Under the pieces are notes generated by a model. That model ran no database searches, had not been told where the DNA came from, and saw only the letters and a list, made by a program, of their open reading frames with translations. The position numbers were made by a program, and so were the translations under genes. From UBA11524 sp963590165 (GTDB taxonomy: Bacteria; Bacillota; Clostridia; Christensenellales; Aristaeellaceae), in the NCBI GenBank assembly GCA_963590165.1, contig CAVANO010000002.1:1-64000 (forward strand): DNA of 64,000 nucleotides, given 5' to 3'. Shown piece after piece: positions 33,670 through 42,020 of this stretch (position 1 is the first letter of the stretch; every line of letters begins with the position of its first letter).

Positions 33670-34584
33670 ATGAGCAACCCCATCCTTGTCATCATGGCTG
33701 CCGGCATGGGCAGCCGCTACGGCGGACTGAAGCAGCTCGACCCCATCGGTCCTGACGGCGAGGTCATCCTTGACTACAGCCTTTACGATGCCTACCGCGC
33801 GGGCTTCCGCAGGGTCGTGTTCCTCATCAAGCACGAAATCGAAGATGCCTTCAAGCGCATGGTCGGTTCGCGCACGCCTAAGGGGATGGAGGTCACATAT
33901 GCCTTCCAGCAGGTAGACAAGCTGCCCGAAGGGTTCACGGTGCCCCAAGGACGCATCAAGCCCTGGGGGACGGGGCATGCGGTGCTGTGCTGCCGTGAAT
34001 ATCTCGATGCGCCGTTCCTGGTCATCAACGCAGATGACTACTACGGCACGGGCGCTTTCGCCATGGCGTATGAGCAGCTCTGCGCAATTGACGGCAAGCA
34101 GGGTGAATACTTCATGGTCGGCTACGCGCTCAAGAACACCCTGACCGACAACGGTTATGTGTCACGCGGCGTCTGCACGGTCGATGCGGATGGTTATCTG
34201 CAGTCCGTCTGCGAACGGACGCACATCATCGCCAGCTGCGACGGCCCGCTGTTCACCGAGGACGGCGAGAATTACCGCAAGCTGCCTGCCGATGCGCCGG
34301 TCAGCATGAATTGCTGGGGCTTCACGCCGGATTTCCTCGATGCGCTTGCGGATGGCTTCGTGCCTTTCCTGCGCGATACGGTGCCGGACAACCCCATCAA
34401 GGCCGAGTATTACCTGCCGTCCGCTGTCAGCCGCCAGCTCGATGCCGGCAAGGCGACCGTGCGCGTGCTGACATGCCCTGACCGCTGGTACGGCGTGACG
34501 TATCATGAGGATCGTGCGGTGGTCGCCGATGCGATGCTGAAAAAGGCAGAGGAAGGGCTGTATCCGCGGCCTCTGTGGAAATAA
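33670..34584 (+). CDS. NTP-transferase family sugar nucleotidyltransferase
   Basis: Protein of 304 residues with the nucleotidyltransferase fingerprint near the N-terminus (VIMAAGMGSRYGGLKQLDPIGP). A GTGHAVLCCREYL patch and the metal-binding FLVINADDYYG follow. It belongs to the group that joins a sugar 1-phosphate to a nucleoside triphosphate (GalU/RfbA-like). Neither the sugar nor the nucleotide can be assigned, and no partner pathway genes adjoin it. GAGGAGG lies eight bases before 33670; the frame further upstream is leader. A small MITE-like hairpin with a T-rich tail follows and may act as its terminator. Confidence 0.85.
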   Translation: MSNPILVIMAAGMGSRYGGLKQLDPIGPDGEVILDYSLYDAYRAGFRRVVFLIKHEIEDAFKRMVGSRTPKGMEVTYAFQQVDKLPEGFTVPQGRIKPWGTGHAVLCCREYLDAPFLVINADDYYGTGAFAMAYEQLCAIDGKQGEYFMVGYALKNTLTDNGYVSRGVCTVDADGYLQSVCERTHIIASCDGPLFTEDGENYRKLPADAPVSMNCWGFTPDFLDALADGFVPFLRDTVPDNPIKAEYYLPSAVSRQLDAGKATVRVLTCPDRWYGVTYHEDRAVVADAMLKKAEEGLYPRPLWK

Positions 34585-34597
34585 CCGCATTTTTTCC

Positions 34598-34649
34598 AAG
34601 GCGGCGCCGCACCAATAAGGTGGTATGCCGAATGGTGCGGCGTTGCCTT
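34598..34649 (+). repeat. MITE-like element, short copy 3
   Basis: A 52-base hairpin with ends AAGGCGGCGCCGCACCA and TGGTGCGGCGTTGCCTT. The ends match those of 32240-32385 and 37933-38078, and the short interior shares AAGGTGGT. A T-rich tract follows, so it may double as the terminator of the preceding gene. Confidence 0.8.
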
Positions 34650-34730
34650 GAAAAATTTCTTTTCTGTGCAGGAAAACAAAAGAAAACAGCGAATTATAAA
34701 ATCGATGAAAATCAGATTGGTTTTCATCAT

Positions 34731-34815
34731 GCGGGAATGGCGGAATTGGCAGACGCGCTAGATTCAGGTTCTAGTGAGGGCTAACTTCATGCAGGTTCAA
34801 GTCCTGTTTCCCGCA
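34731..34815 (+). tRNA. tRNA-Leu (anticodon CAG)
   Basis: Class II tRNA of 85 bases. Acceptor arms GCGGGAA/TTCCCGC pair, with A as discriminator. The anticodon loop TTCAGGT (CAG at 34765-34767) sits between CTAGA and TCTAG. There is a long variable arm and the T loop GGTTCAAGTCC. It is followed by a terminator. Confidence 0.95.
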
Positions 34816-34820
34816 CAGCA

Positions 34821-34867
34821 AAACCCGAATCGGTTGCTCTTTCATGAGCAGACGGTTCGGTTTTTTT
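34821..34867 (+). terminator. terminator after tRNA-Leu (CAG)
   Basis: AAACCCGAATCGGTTGCTC pairs imperfectly with GAGCAGACGGTTCGGTTT and is followed by a run of T. Confidence 0.85.
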
Positions 34868-34922
34868 GTGTGCTATATTCCGTAGTCATTGCTTCGCTCG
34901 ACTGCGAATGCCTGATTGGGTC

Positions 34923-34950
34923 TTGACATTCATCGTGCTTGTGCTATAAT
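34923..34950 (+). promoter_or_regulatory. promoter of the marR-MATE operon
   Basis: TTGACA (34923-34928), 16 bases, TATAAT (34945-34950), both perfect hexamers. The slightly short spacing and the downstream repeats suit a repressed promoter. Confidence 0.82.
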
Positions 34951-34958
34951 AACCAGCG

Positions 34959-34981
34959 GTAATTATCATCAGTAATTATCA
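34959..34981. promoter_or_regulatory. probable MarR operator
   Basis: GTAATTATCA occurs twice (34959-34968 and 34972-34981), giving TAATTA-N7-TAATTA. It starts 8 bases after the -10 box and covers the expected transcript start. That position would let the adjacent MarR protein repress its own operon. Confidence 0.6.
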
Positions 34982-34992
34982 GAGGAGATACC

Positions 34993-35439
34993 ATGAACGT
35001 CGAGAAAATCAAACGCGTCATCGATGCCTGCTATCAAGGCAAGCGTATCCGTGATCTGCTGCCGCCGCTGCCCGATGGGGTTGCGCCGTCCTTCATCCAT
35101 TATCTGGATGTCATTGCTTGCCTTAGTCAGCAGGGCGATGTACGCATCAGCGATGTCAGTGATGCACTGAATCTGCCGCGCCCGGGCGTTACGCGCACGG
35201 TGAAAGACATGGAGGCAAAGGGCTATCTGCGCAAGATTGCCTCACAGACGGACGGGCGTGTGACGTACATCGCGATGACGGACAAGGGCGCAGCACTGCG
35301 GAGCAAGTACGACGAACGTTTCTTTGCAGCGCTGTCGGATGCGCTGGCAGATGTGCCCGATGAAGACGCGGACTGCACCATCCGGACAATCGGACGGCTC
35401 TACGATGTGATGTGTGAGGGGAGGATTCGCATTGAATAA
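34993..35439 (+). CDS. MarR-family transcriptional regulator
   Basis: Regulator of 148 residues with a winged helix-turn-helix in the middle: VIACLSQQGDVRISDVSDAL, then LPRPGVTRTVKDMEAKGYLRKI and the wing SQTDGRVTYIAMTDKG. The ends are helical, as in MarR dimers. In the family, ligand or oxidant binding releases the operator. A tandem repeat after its own promoter is the likely operator. The gene overlaps the start of the MATE pump by eight bases, so it almost certainly controls that pump. AGAGGAG precedes the ATG. Confidence 0.9.
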   Translation: MNVEKIKRVIDACYQGKRIRDLLPPLPDGVAPSFIHYLDVIACLSQQGDVRISDVSDALNLPRPGVTRTVKDMEAKGYLRKIASQTDGRVTYIAMTDKGAALRSKYDERFFAALSDALADVPDEDADCTIRTIGRLYDVMCEGRIRIE

Positions 35440-36772
35440 CGAAAAGGCGGATTTTACAGAAGGCAATATTCTCAAAAAGCTCGTATCTTTCATGCTGCCG
35501 GTGCTGGCGGCGCTGATTCTGCAGGCGGCGTATGGCGCGGTTGACCTGCTGGTTGTCGGGCATTTCGGCTCGACCGCAGGACTTTCCGCCGTTTCAACCG
35601 GTTCACAGGTGCTGAACCTCGTCACGTTCGTGATTACGCAGCTCTCGATGGGCATCACAGTACTGGTGGCGCGGTATCTCGGCGAAAAACGCGAAGAGCA
35701 AATCGGCGGCGTCATCGGCGGTTCAACAATCGTGTTCGCCATCATTTCCGCCGTGCTGTTTGTGCTGATGATTGCGCTTGCGCGCCCGATTGCCGTCCTG
35801 ATGCAGGCGCCCGAGGAGGCTGTCAGCCTAACGGCGGATTACGTGCGCATCTGCGGCGGCGGCATTTTCTTCATCGTGGCGTACAACGTGCTCTCTGCCA
35901 TTTTCCGCGGCCTCGGCGACAGCAAATCGCCGCTGATGTTCGTGGCGGTGGCATGCGTGGTCAACATTTTCGGAGACCTGCTGCTCGTTGCCGTATTCCA
36001 CATGGACGCGGCAGGTGCTGCGCTGGCGACGGTCGCGGCACAGGCGGTCAGCGTGATTTACGCGCTGCTGCGGCTGAAGAAGCTGGGGCTCCCCTTCCCC
36101 ATCAGCAAGAAGGATTTCCGGCTGAATGTCCAGTGTAAAAAAGCGTTTCTGGTCGGCTTGCCGCTGGCGCTGCAGGAGTTTCTGACGCAGATTTCCTTCC
36201 TCGCGCTGTGCGCCTTCGTCAACCGGCTGGGTCTGGAGGCATCTTCCGGCTACGGTGTGGCATGCAAGGTCGTCAACTTCGCTATGCTCGTCCCGAGCGC
36301 ACTGATGCAGTCAATGTCGTCCTTCGTGTCGCAGAACGTCGGCGCCGGCAAGGAGCATCGTGCACGTCAGGCGCTGTTCACCGGCATGGGTGTCGGGCTG
36401 GTCATCGGCTGCCTCGTGTTCACGCTCGTGCTGTTCAAGGGCGACTGGCTGTGCAGCATCTTCACGAGCGAGGATGCGGTGATCCAGCGCGGCTTCGACT
36501 ACTTGAAAGGCTTCGCGCCCGAAACCATCGCAACGGCGCTGCTCTTCAGCCTGCTGGGCTACTTCAACGGGCATGACAAAACGATGTTTGTCATGGTGCA
36601 GGGGCTGATTCAGACGCTGCTGGTGCGCCTGCCGCTGGCATATTTCATGAGCATCCAGCCGAACGCGAGCCTGACGAATATCGGCCTGTCTGCGCCGATC
36701 GCAACGGTTGTCGGCGTCATCCTATGCGCAGGATACTTCCTGCATCTCAGAAAAAAAGAACAAAAGGCATAA
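35432..36772 (+). CDS. MATE-family multidrug/cation efflux pump
   Basis: Transporter of 446 residues with twelve predicted TM helices. Typical MATE patches are KLVSFMLPVLAALILQAAYGAVDLLVVGHFG and AIFRGLGDSKSPLMFVAVACVVNIFGDLLLV. I start at TTG 35432 (encoding MNNEKADFTEGNILKK) because GGGGAGGA lies six bases before it; the frame could also start at GTG 35414. It expels drugs or organic cations using Na+ or H+. Its overlap with marR, in the same operon and behind a probable operator, suggests inducible expression. Confidence 0.92.
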   Translation: MNNEKADFTEGNILKKLVSFMLPVLAALILQAAYGAVDLLVVGHFGSTAGLSAVSTGSQVLNLVTFVITQLSMGITVLVARYLGEKREEQIGGVIGGSTIVFAIISAVLFVLMIALARPIAVLMQAPEEAVSLTADYVRICGGGIFFIVAYNVLSAIFRGLGDSKSPLMFVAVACVVNIFGDLLLVAVFHMDAAGAALATVAAQAVSVIYALLRLKKLGLPFPISKKDFRLNVQCKKAFLVGLPLALQEFLTQISFLALCAFVNRLGLEASSGYGVACKVVNFAMLVPSALMQSMSSFVSQNVGAGKEHRARQALFTGMGVGLVIGCLVFTLVLFKGDWLCSIFTSEDAVIQRGFDYLKGFAPETIATALLFSLLGYFNGHDKTMFVMVQGLIQTLLVRLPLAYFMSIQPNASLTNIGLSAPIATVVGVILCAGYFLHLRKKEQKA

Positions 36773-36999
36773 AAACAGGGCTGCGGTCATCTCTTCTCCA
36801 GGATTCTGTCTCTCAAAAAGGTCAAAGTCATCGTTTCATGGCTGTTTTCATATTCATTTTTTAAAACGCCGATCCTGCGAATTTCTTGCTGGCTTTTGTT
36901 GCTTTTTTGATCAAAGTACGGTACAATGTTCATGGTAGGTTCATCTTTCTGCATTTATTTTTTGATTCATTCATTCCCATTTATTTCAGGAGGTGCACC

Positions 37000-37875
37000 A
37001 TGCAAAGCTACGTACTGATGACCGACAGCGACAGCGACCTGCCGCTGGGGTTCAAGCAACAGTTTGACATTCCTGTCGTCTATATGCCCTACAGCTTAGA
37101 TGGTCAGGAGTATTTCGATGACCTCGGTCAGGCACTGGATTACCAGTCGTTTTACAACAAGATGCGCGCAGGCAGTCAGCCGACAACCTCCGCGCTCAAT
37201 GAAACCGTCTATCTGGACTACTTCGAGCCAATTCTGTCCGCAGGAAAGGATCTGCTCTTCATCGCGTTCTCCAGTCAGCTCAGCGGTACGATTCAGGCGA
37301 TTTACGCCGCGCGCGAGGAGCTGCTCGCGAAGTATCCGGAGCGCAAGTTCATCGTGGTGGACACGCTGTCCATCTCCGCACCGCAGACATTGCTGGTGCT
37401 CAAGGCACACGAGCTCTACCGCGCAGGCAAGCCGATGGAGGAAGTCGCAAAGTGGGTTGAGGACAACAGGCTCCGCGCGCAGGCGTGGTTCACCGTGGAT
37501 GACCTCAAGTACCTCCAGCGCGGCGGACGCATCTCGGCGACGGCGGCGGCACTCGGCACGCTGCTTGACCTGAAGCCCATCCTGACCGAAACGCGCGACG
37601 GAAAGCTCGCCGCAGCCGGCAAGGTTCGCGGACGCCGCAAGGCCATGAGCTTCATCGTGGAAAAGGCCGTCGAGAACGTTGTCGACCAGCATGAATCCAT
37701 CGGCATCATCCTTCACGCGGACGCGCCTGCCGATGCCGACAAGCTGCACGCCCTTCTCGCGGAGAAGCTGCCGGAAATGGACATCCGCATCTACCATGTC
37801 GGTCCCGTCATCGGCACGCACGCCGGTCCGGGAACGATTGCCTTCTGCTTCATGGGGAAGGAAAGGGAGCTATAA
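37000..37875 (+). CDS. degV: DegV-family fatty-acid-binding protein
   Basis: Protein of 291 residues, the usual DegV size. It begins YVLMTDSDSDLPLGFKQQFD, and the lipid-head-binding regions are QPTTSALNE and FIAFSSQLSGTIQAIYAA. Later patches are VDDLKYLQRGGRISATAAALGTLLDLKPIL and GPVIGTHAGPGTIAFCFMG. DegV/FakB proteins present exogenous fatty acids to the kinase FakA; no fakA-like gene lies here. AGGAGGTG precedes 37000. A strong terminator follows, then a MITE-like element. Confidence 0.92.
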   Translation: MQSYVLMTDSDSDLPLGFKQQFDIPVVYMPYSLDGQEYFDDLGQALDYQSFYNKMRAGSQPTTSALNETVYLDYFEPILSAGKDLLFIAFSSQLSGTIQAIYAAREELLAKYPERKFIVVDTLSISAPQTLLVLKAHELYRAGKPMEEVAKWVEDNRLRAQAWFTVDDLKYLQRGGRISATAAALGTLLDLKPILTETRDGKLAAAGKVRGRRKAMSFIVEKAVENVVDQHESIGIILHADAPADADKLHALLAEKLPEMDIRIYHVGPVIGTHAGPGTIAFCFMGKEREL

Positions 37876-37880
37876 TGAAG

Positions 37881-37932
37881 ATAACACCGCCCGCAATGGC
37901 TGTTTGAGCAGTCAGCGGGCGGTGTTATTTTT
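37881..37932 (+). terminator. strong terminator after degV
   Basis: ATAACACCGCCCGC and GCGGGCGGTGTTAT are perfect complements around a 19-base loop and are followed by TTTTT. Confidence 0.92.
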
Positions 37933-38078
37933 AAGGCAACACCGCACAAATGAGGTGGTGCGATGAGCAATGAATTTTGTGTCAGATGCGATTGCAGAAA
38001 TCGAAGGTTTACTGGATGTAAATCAAGATTTCTGCAAGAAGCAGATGGCGCAAAAGGCATGTTCGGCGGCGTCGCCTT
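37933..38078 (+). repeat. MITE-like element, copy 2
   Basis: Starts AAGGCAACACCGCACAA and ends GCGGCGTCGCCTT, an imperfect inverted repeat. The interior matches 32240-32385 with few changes plus a 16-base insertion. The right end touches the yitT stop codon. Its short frame starts MSNEFCVRCDCRNR, one residue different from copy 1. Confidence 0.85.
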
Positions 38079-38934
38079 AGTTCGTCCCACGAAAACCCTT
38101 GCCGATGATTTCGCCGGTGTTCATAATCAGCACGAAGGCGGAAGGATCGATCTGCTTCACATAGCGCCTGAGCAGGATGGCCTCGCGGCGTGTCATGACC
38201 GTCATCAGCACCGTGCGCCCCTCATGCGTGTAGGCACCCTCGCCATGCAGTTCGGTCGCGCCGCGTTTGAGCGTCTGCGTGATGTACGTTTCGATTTCGG
38301 CAGGCTTTGTCGTAATAATGTGGAAATATTTATGCGTGTTGATGTTCTCCAGCACCAGGTCAACCAGCAGGCTCTTCATCACCAGACCAAGGATGCAGAA
38401 CAGCCCTGTTTCCATGCCGAACGCCACGCATGCCATCAACGTAATAACCAAGTCGCTGCACATCAGCGCGCGCCCGATATTCAGGCTCGTGTACTTGCGC
38501 AGAATCATCGCGACGATGTCCGTGCCGCCGGAGGATGCATCGAGATTGAACAGAATCGCCGAGCCGACTGCAGGCAGGCTGACCGCGAAAATCAGCTCCA
38601 GCAGCGGCTGATTCGTCATCGGCGCATCCATCGGGATGACGCGCTCCAGCACCCATGTCAGCCCCGACATCAGCAGGCTGACGAACGTTGTGCGTCCGCC
38701 GAACTCCCTGCCAAGAACTGCGTAGCCGAGAATCAGCAGGAACACGTTGATGATCATCACGAAATCGCCGTTGGACAGCCCCGGAATATAGTGGCTGAGG
38801 ATAACCGCCATGCCGCTGACACCGCCGGTCGAGAAGTGGTTCGGAAATTTGAAGAAATAAATGCCCAGCACCATCAGCACCGTGCCGGCGATCATCAGCA
38901 GGTATTCCTTGATCGTTTCGCGAGCCTTCTGCAT
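38077..38934 (-). CDS. yitT: YitT family membrane protein (DUF161/DUF2179)
   Basis: Protein of 285 residues with about five TM helices. The opening KEYLLMIAGTVLMVLGIYFF and HFSTGGVSGMAVIL are hallmark YitT patterns. SSGGTDIVAMILRKYTSLNIG lies mid-protein. The soluble C-terminal DUF2179 domain reads TYITQTLKRGATELHGEGAYT, then RTVLMTVMTRREAILLRRYVKQIDPSAFV. The function is unknown; C-terminal PII-like folds suggest ligand sensing. It lies 26 bases after hflX on the same strand. Its stop codon overlaps the end of a MITE-like element. Confidence 0.92.
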   Translation of the reverse strand: MQKARETIKEYLLMIAGTVLMVLGIYFFKFPNHFSTGGVSGMAVILSHYIPGLSNGDFVMIINVFLLILGYAVLGREFGGRTTFVSLLMSGLTWVLERVIPMDAPMTNQPLLELIFAVSLPAVGSAILFNLDASSGGTDIVAMILRKYTSLNIGRALMCSDLVITLMACVAFGMETGLFCILGLVMKSLLVDLVLENINTHKYFHIITTKPAEIETYITQTLKRGATELHGEGAYTHEGRTVLMTVMTRREAILLRRYVKQIDPSAFVLIMNTGEIIGKGFRGTN

Positions 38935-38960
38935 GAAAAAGCTCCTTTCAGGGCTTCCCT

Positions 38961-40733
38961 TTACTCCTTGATGATGCCCTTGCCGTACTGGCTGATCAGG
39001 CGATCCCGATCGGCATTCGACACGACCATCGTCAATTCAACACCCGTATCCGTGTATTGTTCCTGAATCACGCGTCCCATTTTGCGGATGCGCCCCGTGA
39101 GCGCGAACTGGTCAAACGGAATCGCAAACACAACCGATGTATGGCTCTGCTGAAGCTGCTGTGCGATGCGTTCCTGCAGCTCAAGGAGCCCATCCCCTGT
39201 CTTTGCGCTGATCATGACTGCGCCGGGAATGACCATCGGCGCGCCGTGTTCATCCGTGCACAGGTCGCACTTGTTGATCACTTCAATGCGCGGCTGTTCC
39301 TGCGCACCGAGCTCAGTCAGCACCTGAATGACCGTGTCGTGCTGCTGCATCATGTCGTCCGATGCGCCGTCATTGACGATGACAAGCACATCAGCGAGCG
39401 CCGCCTCCTCCAGCGTTGAGCGGAAGGCGCTAATGAGCGCATGCGGCAGCTTGCGGATGAAACCGACCGTGTCCGTCAGCAGATACGGCGTGTGCTCTGC
39501 CGTTTCCATGCGGCGGCTGACGGCATCGAGCGTAGCAAACAGCTGATCCTGCACATACACATCGCTGCCGGTCAGTCGGTTCAGCAGCGTTGACTTGCCC
39601 GCATTTGTGTAGCCGACCAATGCGACAACCGGCACTTCATTCTTCTCGCGGCTCTTGCGGCGGAGTTCCCGTTGCTTCTCGACTGTGTCAAGTCGGCGGC
39701 GAAGCTCCGTCATGCGCTCACGAATGCGGCGGCGGTTCATCTCGAGCTTCGATTCACCCGGACCGCGTGTGCCGATGCCGCCAGCCAAGCGTGACAGCAC
39801 CAGTCCCTGACCAATCAGGCGGCTGGAGCGATATTGCAGTTGCGCCAGCTCGACCTGCAGTTTACCTTCTGCCGACGATGCGCGCTGCGCGAAGATGTCC
39901 AGAATCAGCGTCGTTCGGTCAACGACCTTCACGTGCAGCAATTCTTCCAAATTGCGCGCCTGAATGCCGGTCAGTTCCTCATCGAGGATGCACACATCCG
40001 CCTCAAGCGCCTGACATTCCCTGCACAGCTCATCGGCACGTCCGTGCCCGATGAACAGCGCCGTGTCGGGCTTATCCTTCTTCTGCAGAAACTTCCCGAC
40101 AACCTCCGCGCCTGCCGTTTCCGCCAGCCGTGCCAGCTCATCGAGCGATTCCATGCTTTCGATGCCCATGAGGACGGCGCGTTCCTTGCCGGTATTTTCC
40201 TCCTCGCCGGATTCCCAGCCGACAATGCGGTCGCTTTCCTGCACCTGACGCACCCATTCACTGTCCGGCGTCTTATACCACCGCACCGGTTCCTCCATGA
40301 GGATATTCTGCTTTTCCGCAAGGAACGCGCTCTGCACGAAGGTCGGCTCCCCTTTCAGACAGCCAATCGCGACCATCGCGTCATAACGGAACGACCGCAG
40401 CGCCGACAAATCAACATCCGACAGACGTCCGTCGCCGTTGGGATGCGTATGAATACAGCGGACGCAGCTCAGCCGCTTTGCATTGCGGCGAAGGCGGTAA
40501 TCGCGCAGTTCAACATCCCTGTCCGTGCCGACGGAAACATCCACAATCTCGCCGTCGCGCGTGATATAGACAGCAATCTCGCGATTCATCGCCGCCGTGA
40601 ATCGGGCAAGCACCTGCATCAGTTCGCGCGGCAGGAACGTGTCCTCATCTACCTCATATTCATAGAGCTGCGACAGCGCATCAATCAGCGTATCGCGCAC
40701 GCCCGTCACATTGCCGTGTACCTGACGTTTCAT
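38961..40733 (-). CDS. hflX: GTPase HflX with N-terminal JAMM-like domain
   Basis: Protein of 590 residues. The HflX part starts near 185: an HflX N domain with GHGRADEL and DEELTGIQARNLEELL; a linker SRLAGGIGTRGPGESKLE; then the G domain with Walker A GYTNAGKSTLLNRL, DTVGFIRKLP and NKCD. HflX splits stalled or hibernating ribosomes. The first ~180 residues contain an apparent JAMM/RadC-like metal site: E52 and H95-x-H97-x7-S105-x2-D108 (HTHPNGDGRLSDVD). I know this length in clostridial HflX but not a function for that domain. The start overlaps the UPF0104 stop (ATGA). Confidence 0.93.
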   Translation of the reverse strand: MKRQVHGNVTGVRDTLIDALSQLYEYEVDEDTFLPRELMQVLARFTAAMNREIAVYITRDGEIVDVSVGTDRDVELRDYRLRRNAKRLSCVRCIHTHPNGDGRLSDVDLSALRSFRYDAMVAIGCLKGEPTFVQSAFLAEKQNILMEEPVRWYKTPDSEWVRQVQESDRIVGWESGEEENTGKERAVLMGIESMESLDELARLAETAGAEVVGKFLQKKDKPDTALFIGHGRADELCRECQALEADVCILDEELTGIQARNLEELLHVKVVDRTTLILDIFAQRASSAEGKLQVELAQLQYRSSRLIGQGLVLSRLAGGIGTRGPGESKLEMNRRRIRERMTELRRRLDTVEKQRELRRKSREKNEVPVVALVGYTNAGKSTLLNRLTGSDVYVQDQLFATLDAVSRRMETAEHTPYLLTDTVGFIRKLPHALISAFRSTLEEAALADVLVIVNDGASDDMMQQHDTVIQVLTELGAQEQPRIEVINKCDLCTDEHGAPMVIPGAVMISAKTGDGLLELQERIAQQLQQSHTSVVFAIPFDQFALTGRIRKMGRVIQEQYTDTGVELTMVVSNADRDRLISQYGKGIIKE

Positions 40734-41812
40734 TCCTGCTCCTTTGGCTCCTTCTTTTCGCGTTCCTTGCGCCGCGGCACATGGAGAATCGGCTTTTTCC
40801 TGCCGCGCAGGCTGGTGAAAATCGAATCCGCACAGCCCACAATCAGATAGAGATAATACGTGATAAAGCGCCAGACAAGCAGCGCGACCGACACCGTGCC
40901 GCCGGTGAAAATATCACGGAAGTACAGCAGGAAGCCGCCCTCCTGCGCACCGGACGCGCCCGGCAGCGGCGTGTAGTTCGCCGAAACGAACAGCAGGAAC
41001 GCCACCGTCAGCGTCTGATACCACGGCGTACCGCCCAGCCCCATCGCATAATACACCAGCAGCGGAACCGCCATCAGGCAGAGCATCTCGACAATGGACA
41101 CAAGCATCTGAATCAGCAGATGCAACGGATGATGCACCAAATCCATGAGCGAGGAGTGGAAATACTCAATCGTCCTGTCCGACGATGCCTGCCATTCCTC
41201 TGGATTCTTGCAGATATGGTGTTTCGTCAGGAAGCGGATGCCCCAGCGGACGATGCTTTCCACCCAATTGCGGTGGAAGGAAATCAGCAGAATCGCCGGC
41301 ACACAGAAGAAATTCACCAAGCAGCCGAGGATGATGACCGGAATGACACCGGCAAGATGCTCCGCCACGAAATTCCAGTTGCACAGCCAGAGAATCACCG
41401 CCAGCGCCACCTCAACCACCTGATTGAAGAACGCACGGGCAAGGAGTGCCGATGTCGCAACGCCAGCCGGAATCTGCCGCTGGCTCATCAGATAAATCTG
41501 CATCGGCTGACCGCCGGACGAGCCGGGCGTTACGTTCGCATAGTAGATGCCTGCGAACGAGAAATGCGACGCCGTGCTCAGCTTGACCTTATACCCTTCC
41601 ATGCGCAGGAACGCATACAGCCCCGTTCCTTCCGCCACCACATAGCCGACCATCAGCAGGAGACCGATGACAATCCAGCGCTTATCCATCGTGACGATGA
41701 CATCCCACGCGTTCATCAGTTCCGAGTTATTGAAGGCAATCAGCACCACAATCAGCATCGACAGCAGTATAAATCCGATGCTGAGGATTCTGCCCCATTT
41801 CCTTTTCTTCAA
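40730..41812 (-). CDS. UPF0104/LPG-synthase-TM-like flippase domain protein
   Basis: Membrane protein of 360 residues with about eight TM helices, of the AglD/MprF-flippase-like family (COG0392). Recognisable pieces are FAGIYYANVTPGSSGGQPMQIYLM, ARAFFNQVVEVALAV and ANYTPLPGASGAQEGGFLLYF. Such proteins are thought to move or use lipid-linked substrates; no synthase domain is attached. Translation starts at TTG (41812) after AAAGGGG. The C-terminus is highly charged (RRKEREKKEPKEQE) and overlaps hflX. It is the first gene of a UPF0104-hflX-yitT operon. Confidence 0.88.
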   Translation of the reverse strand: MKKRKWGRILSIGFILLSMLIVVLIAFNNSELMNAWDVIVTMDKRWIVIGLLLMVGYVVAEGTGLYAFLRMEGYKVKLSTASHFSFAGIYYANVTPGSSGGQPMQIYLMSQRQIPAGVATSALLARAFFNQVVEVALAVILWLCNWNFVAEHLAGVIPVIILGCLVNFFCVPAILLISFHRNWVESIVRWGIRFLTKHHICKNPEEWQASSDRTIEYFHSSLMDLVHHPLHLLIQMLVSIVEMLCLMAVPLLVYYAMGLGGTPWYQTLTVAFLLFVSANYTPLPGASGAQEGGFLLYFRDIFTGGTVSVALLVWRFITYYLYLIVGCADSIFTSLRGRKKPILHVPRRKEREKKEPKEQE

Positions 41813-41940
41813 GCAAAGAGGCCCCTTTCGTCAGTTTGCATAGCACATTGTACCATAAATGAATCCCCTGAGTAAAGGGAAAAGGCAAATTCCAATAGAA
41901 TTTTAACACAATCTGAAAACAGGGCAATGAAAAGACAAAA

Positions 41941-42010
41941 AAAGGGGGACGAAAGAAAAGGGGGACGAAAGAAAAAGGGGACGAAAGAAAAAGGGGACGA
42001 AGTCCCCCCG
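41941..42010. repeat. tandem GGGGGACGAAAGAAAA units ending in a hairpin
   Basis: About four copies of a 16-18-base purine-rich unit run into GGGGACGAAGTCCCC, which contains the GGACGAAGTCC core (41995-42005). It lies between the amidohydrolase stub and the UPF0104 gene. It looks like slippage expansion of half of the hairpin. Confidence 0.85.
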
Positions 42011-42020
42011 CGGTATTGCC

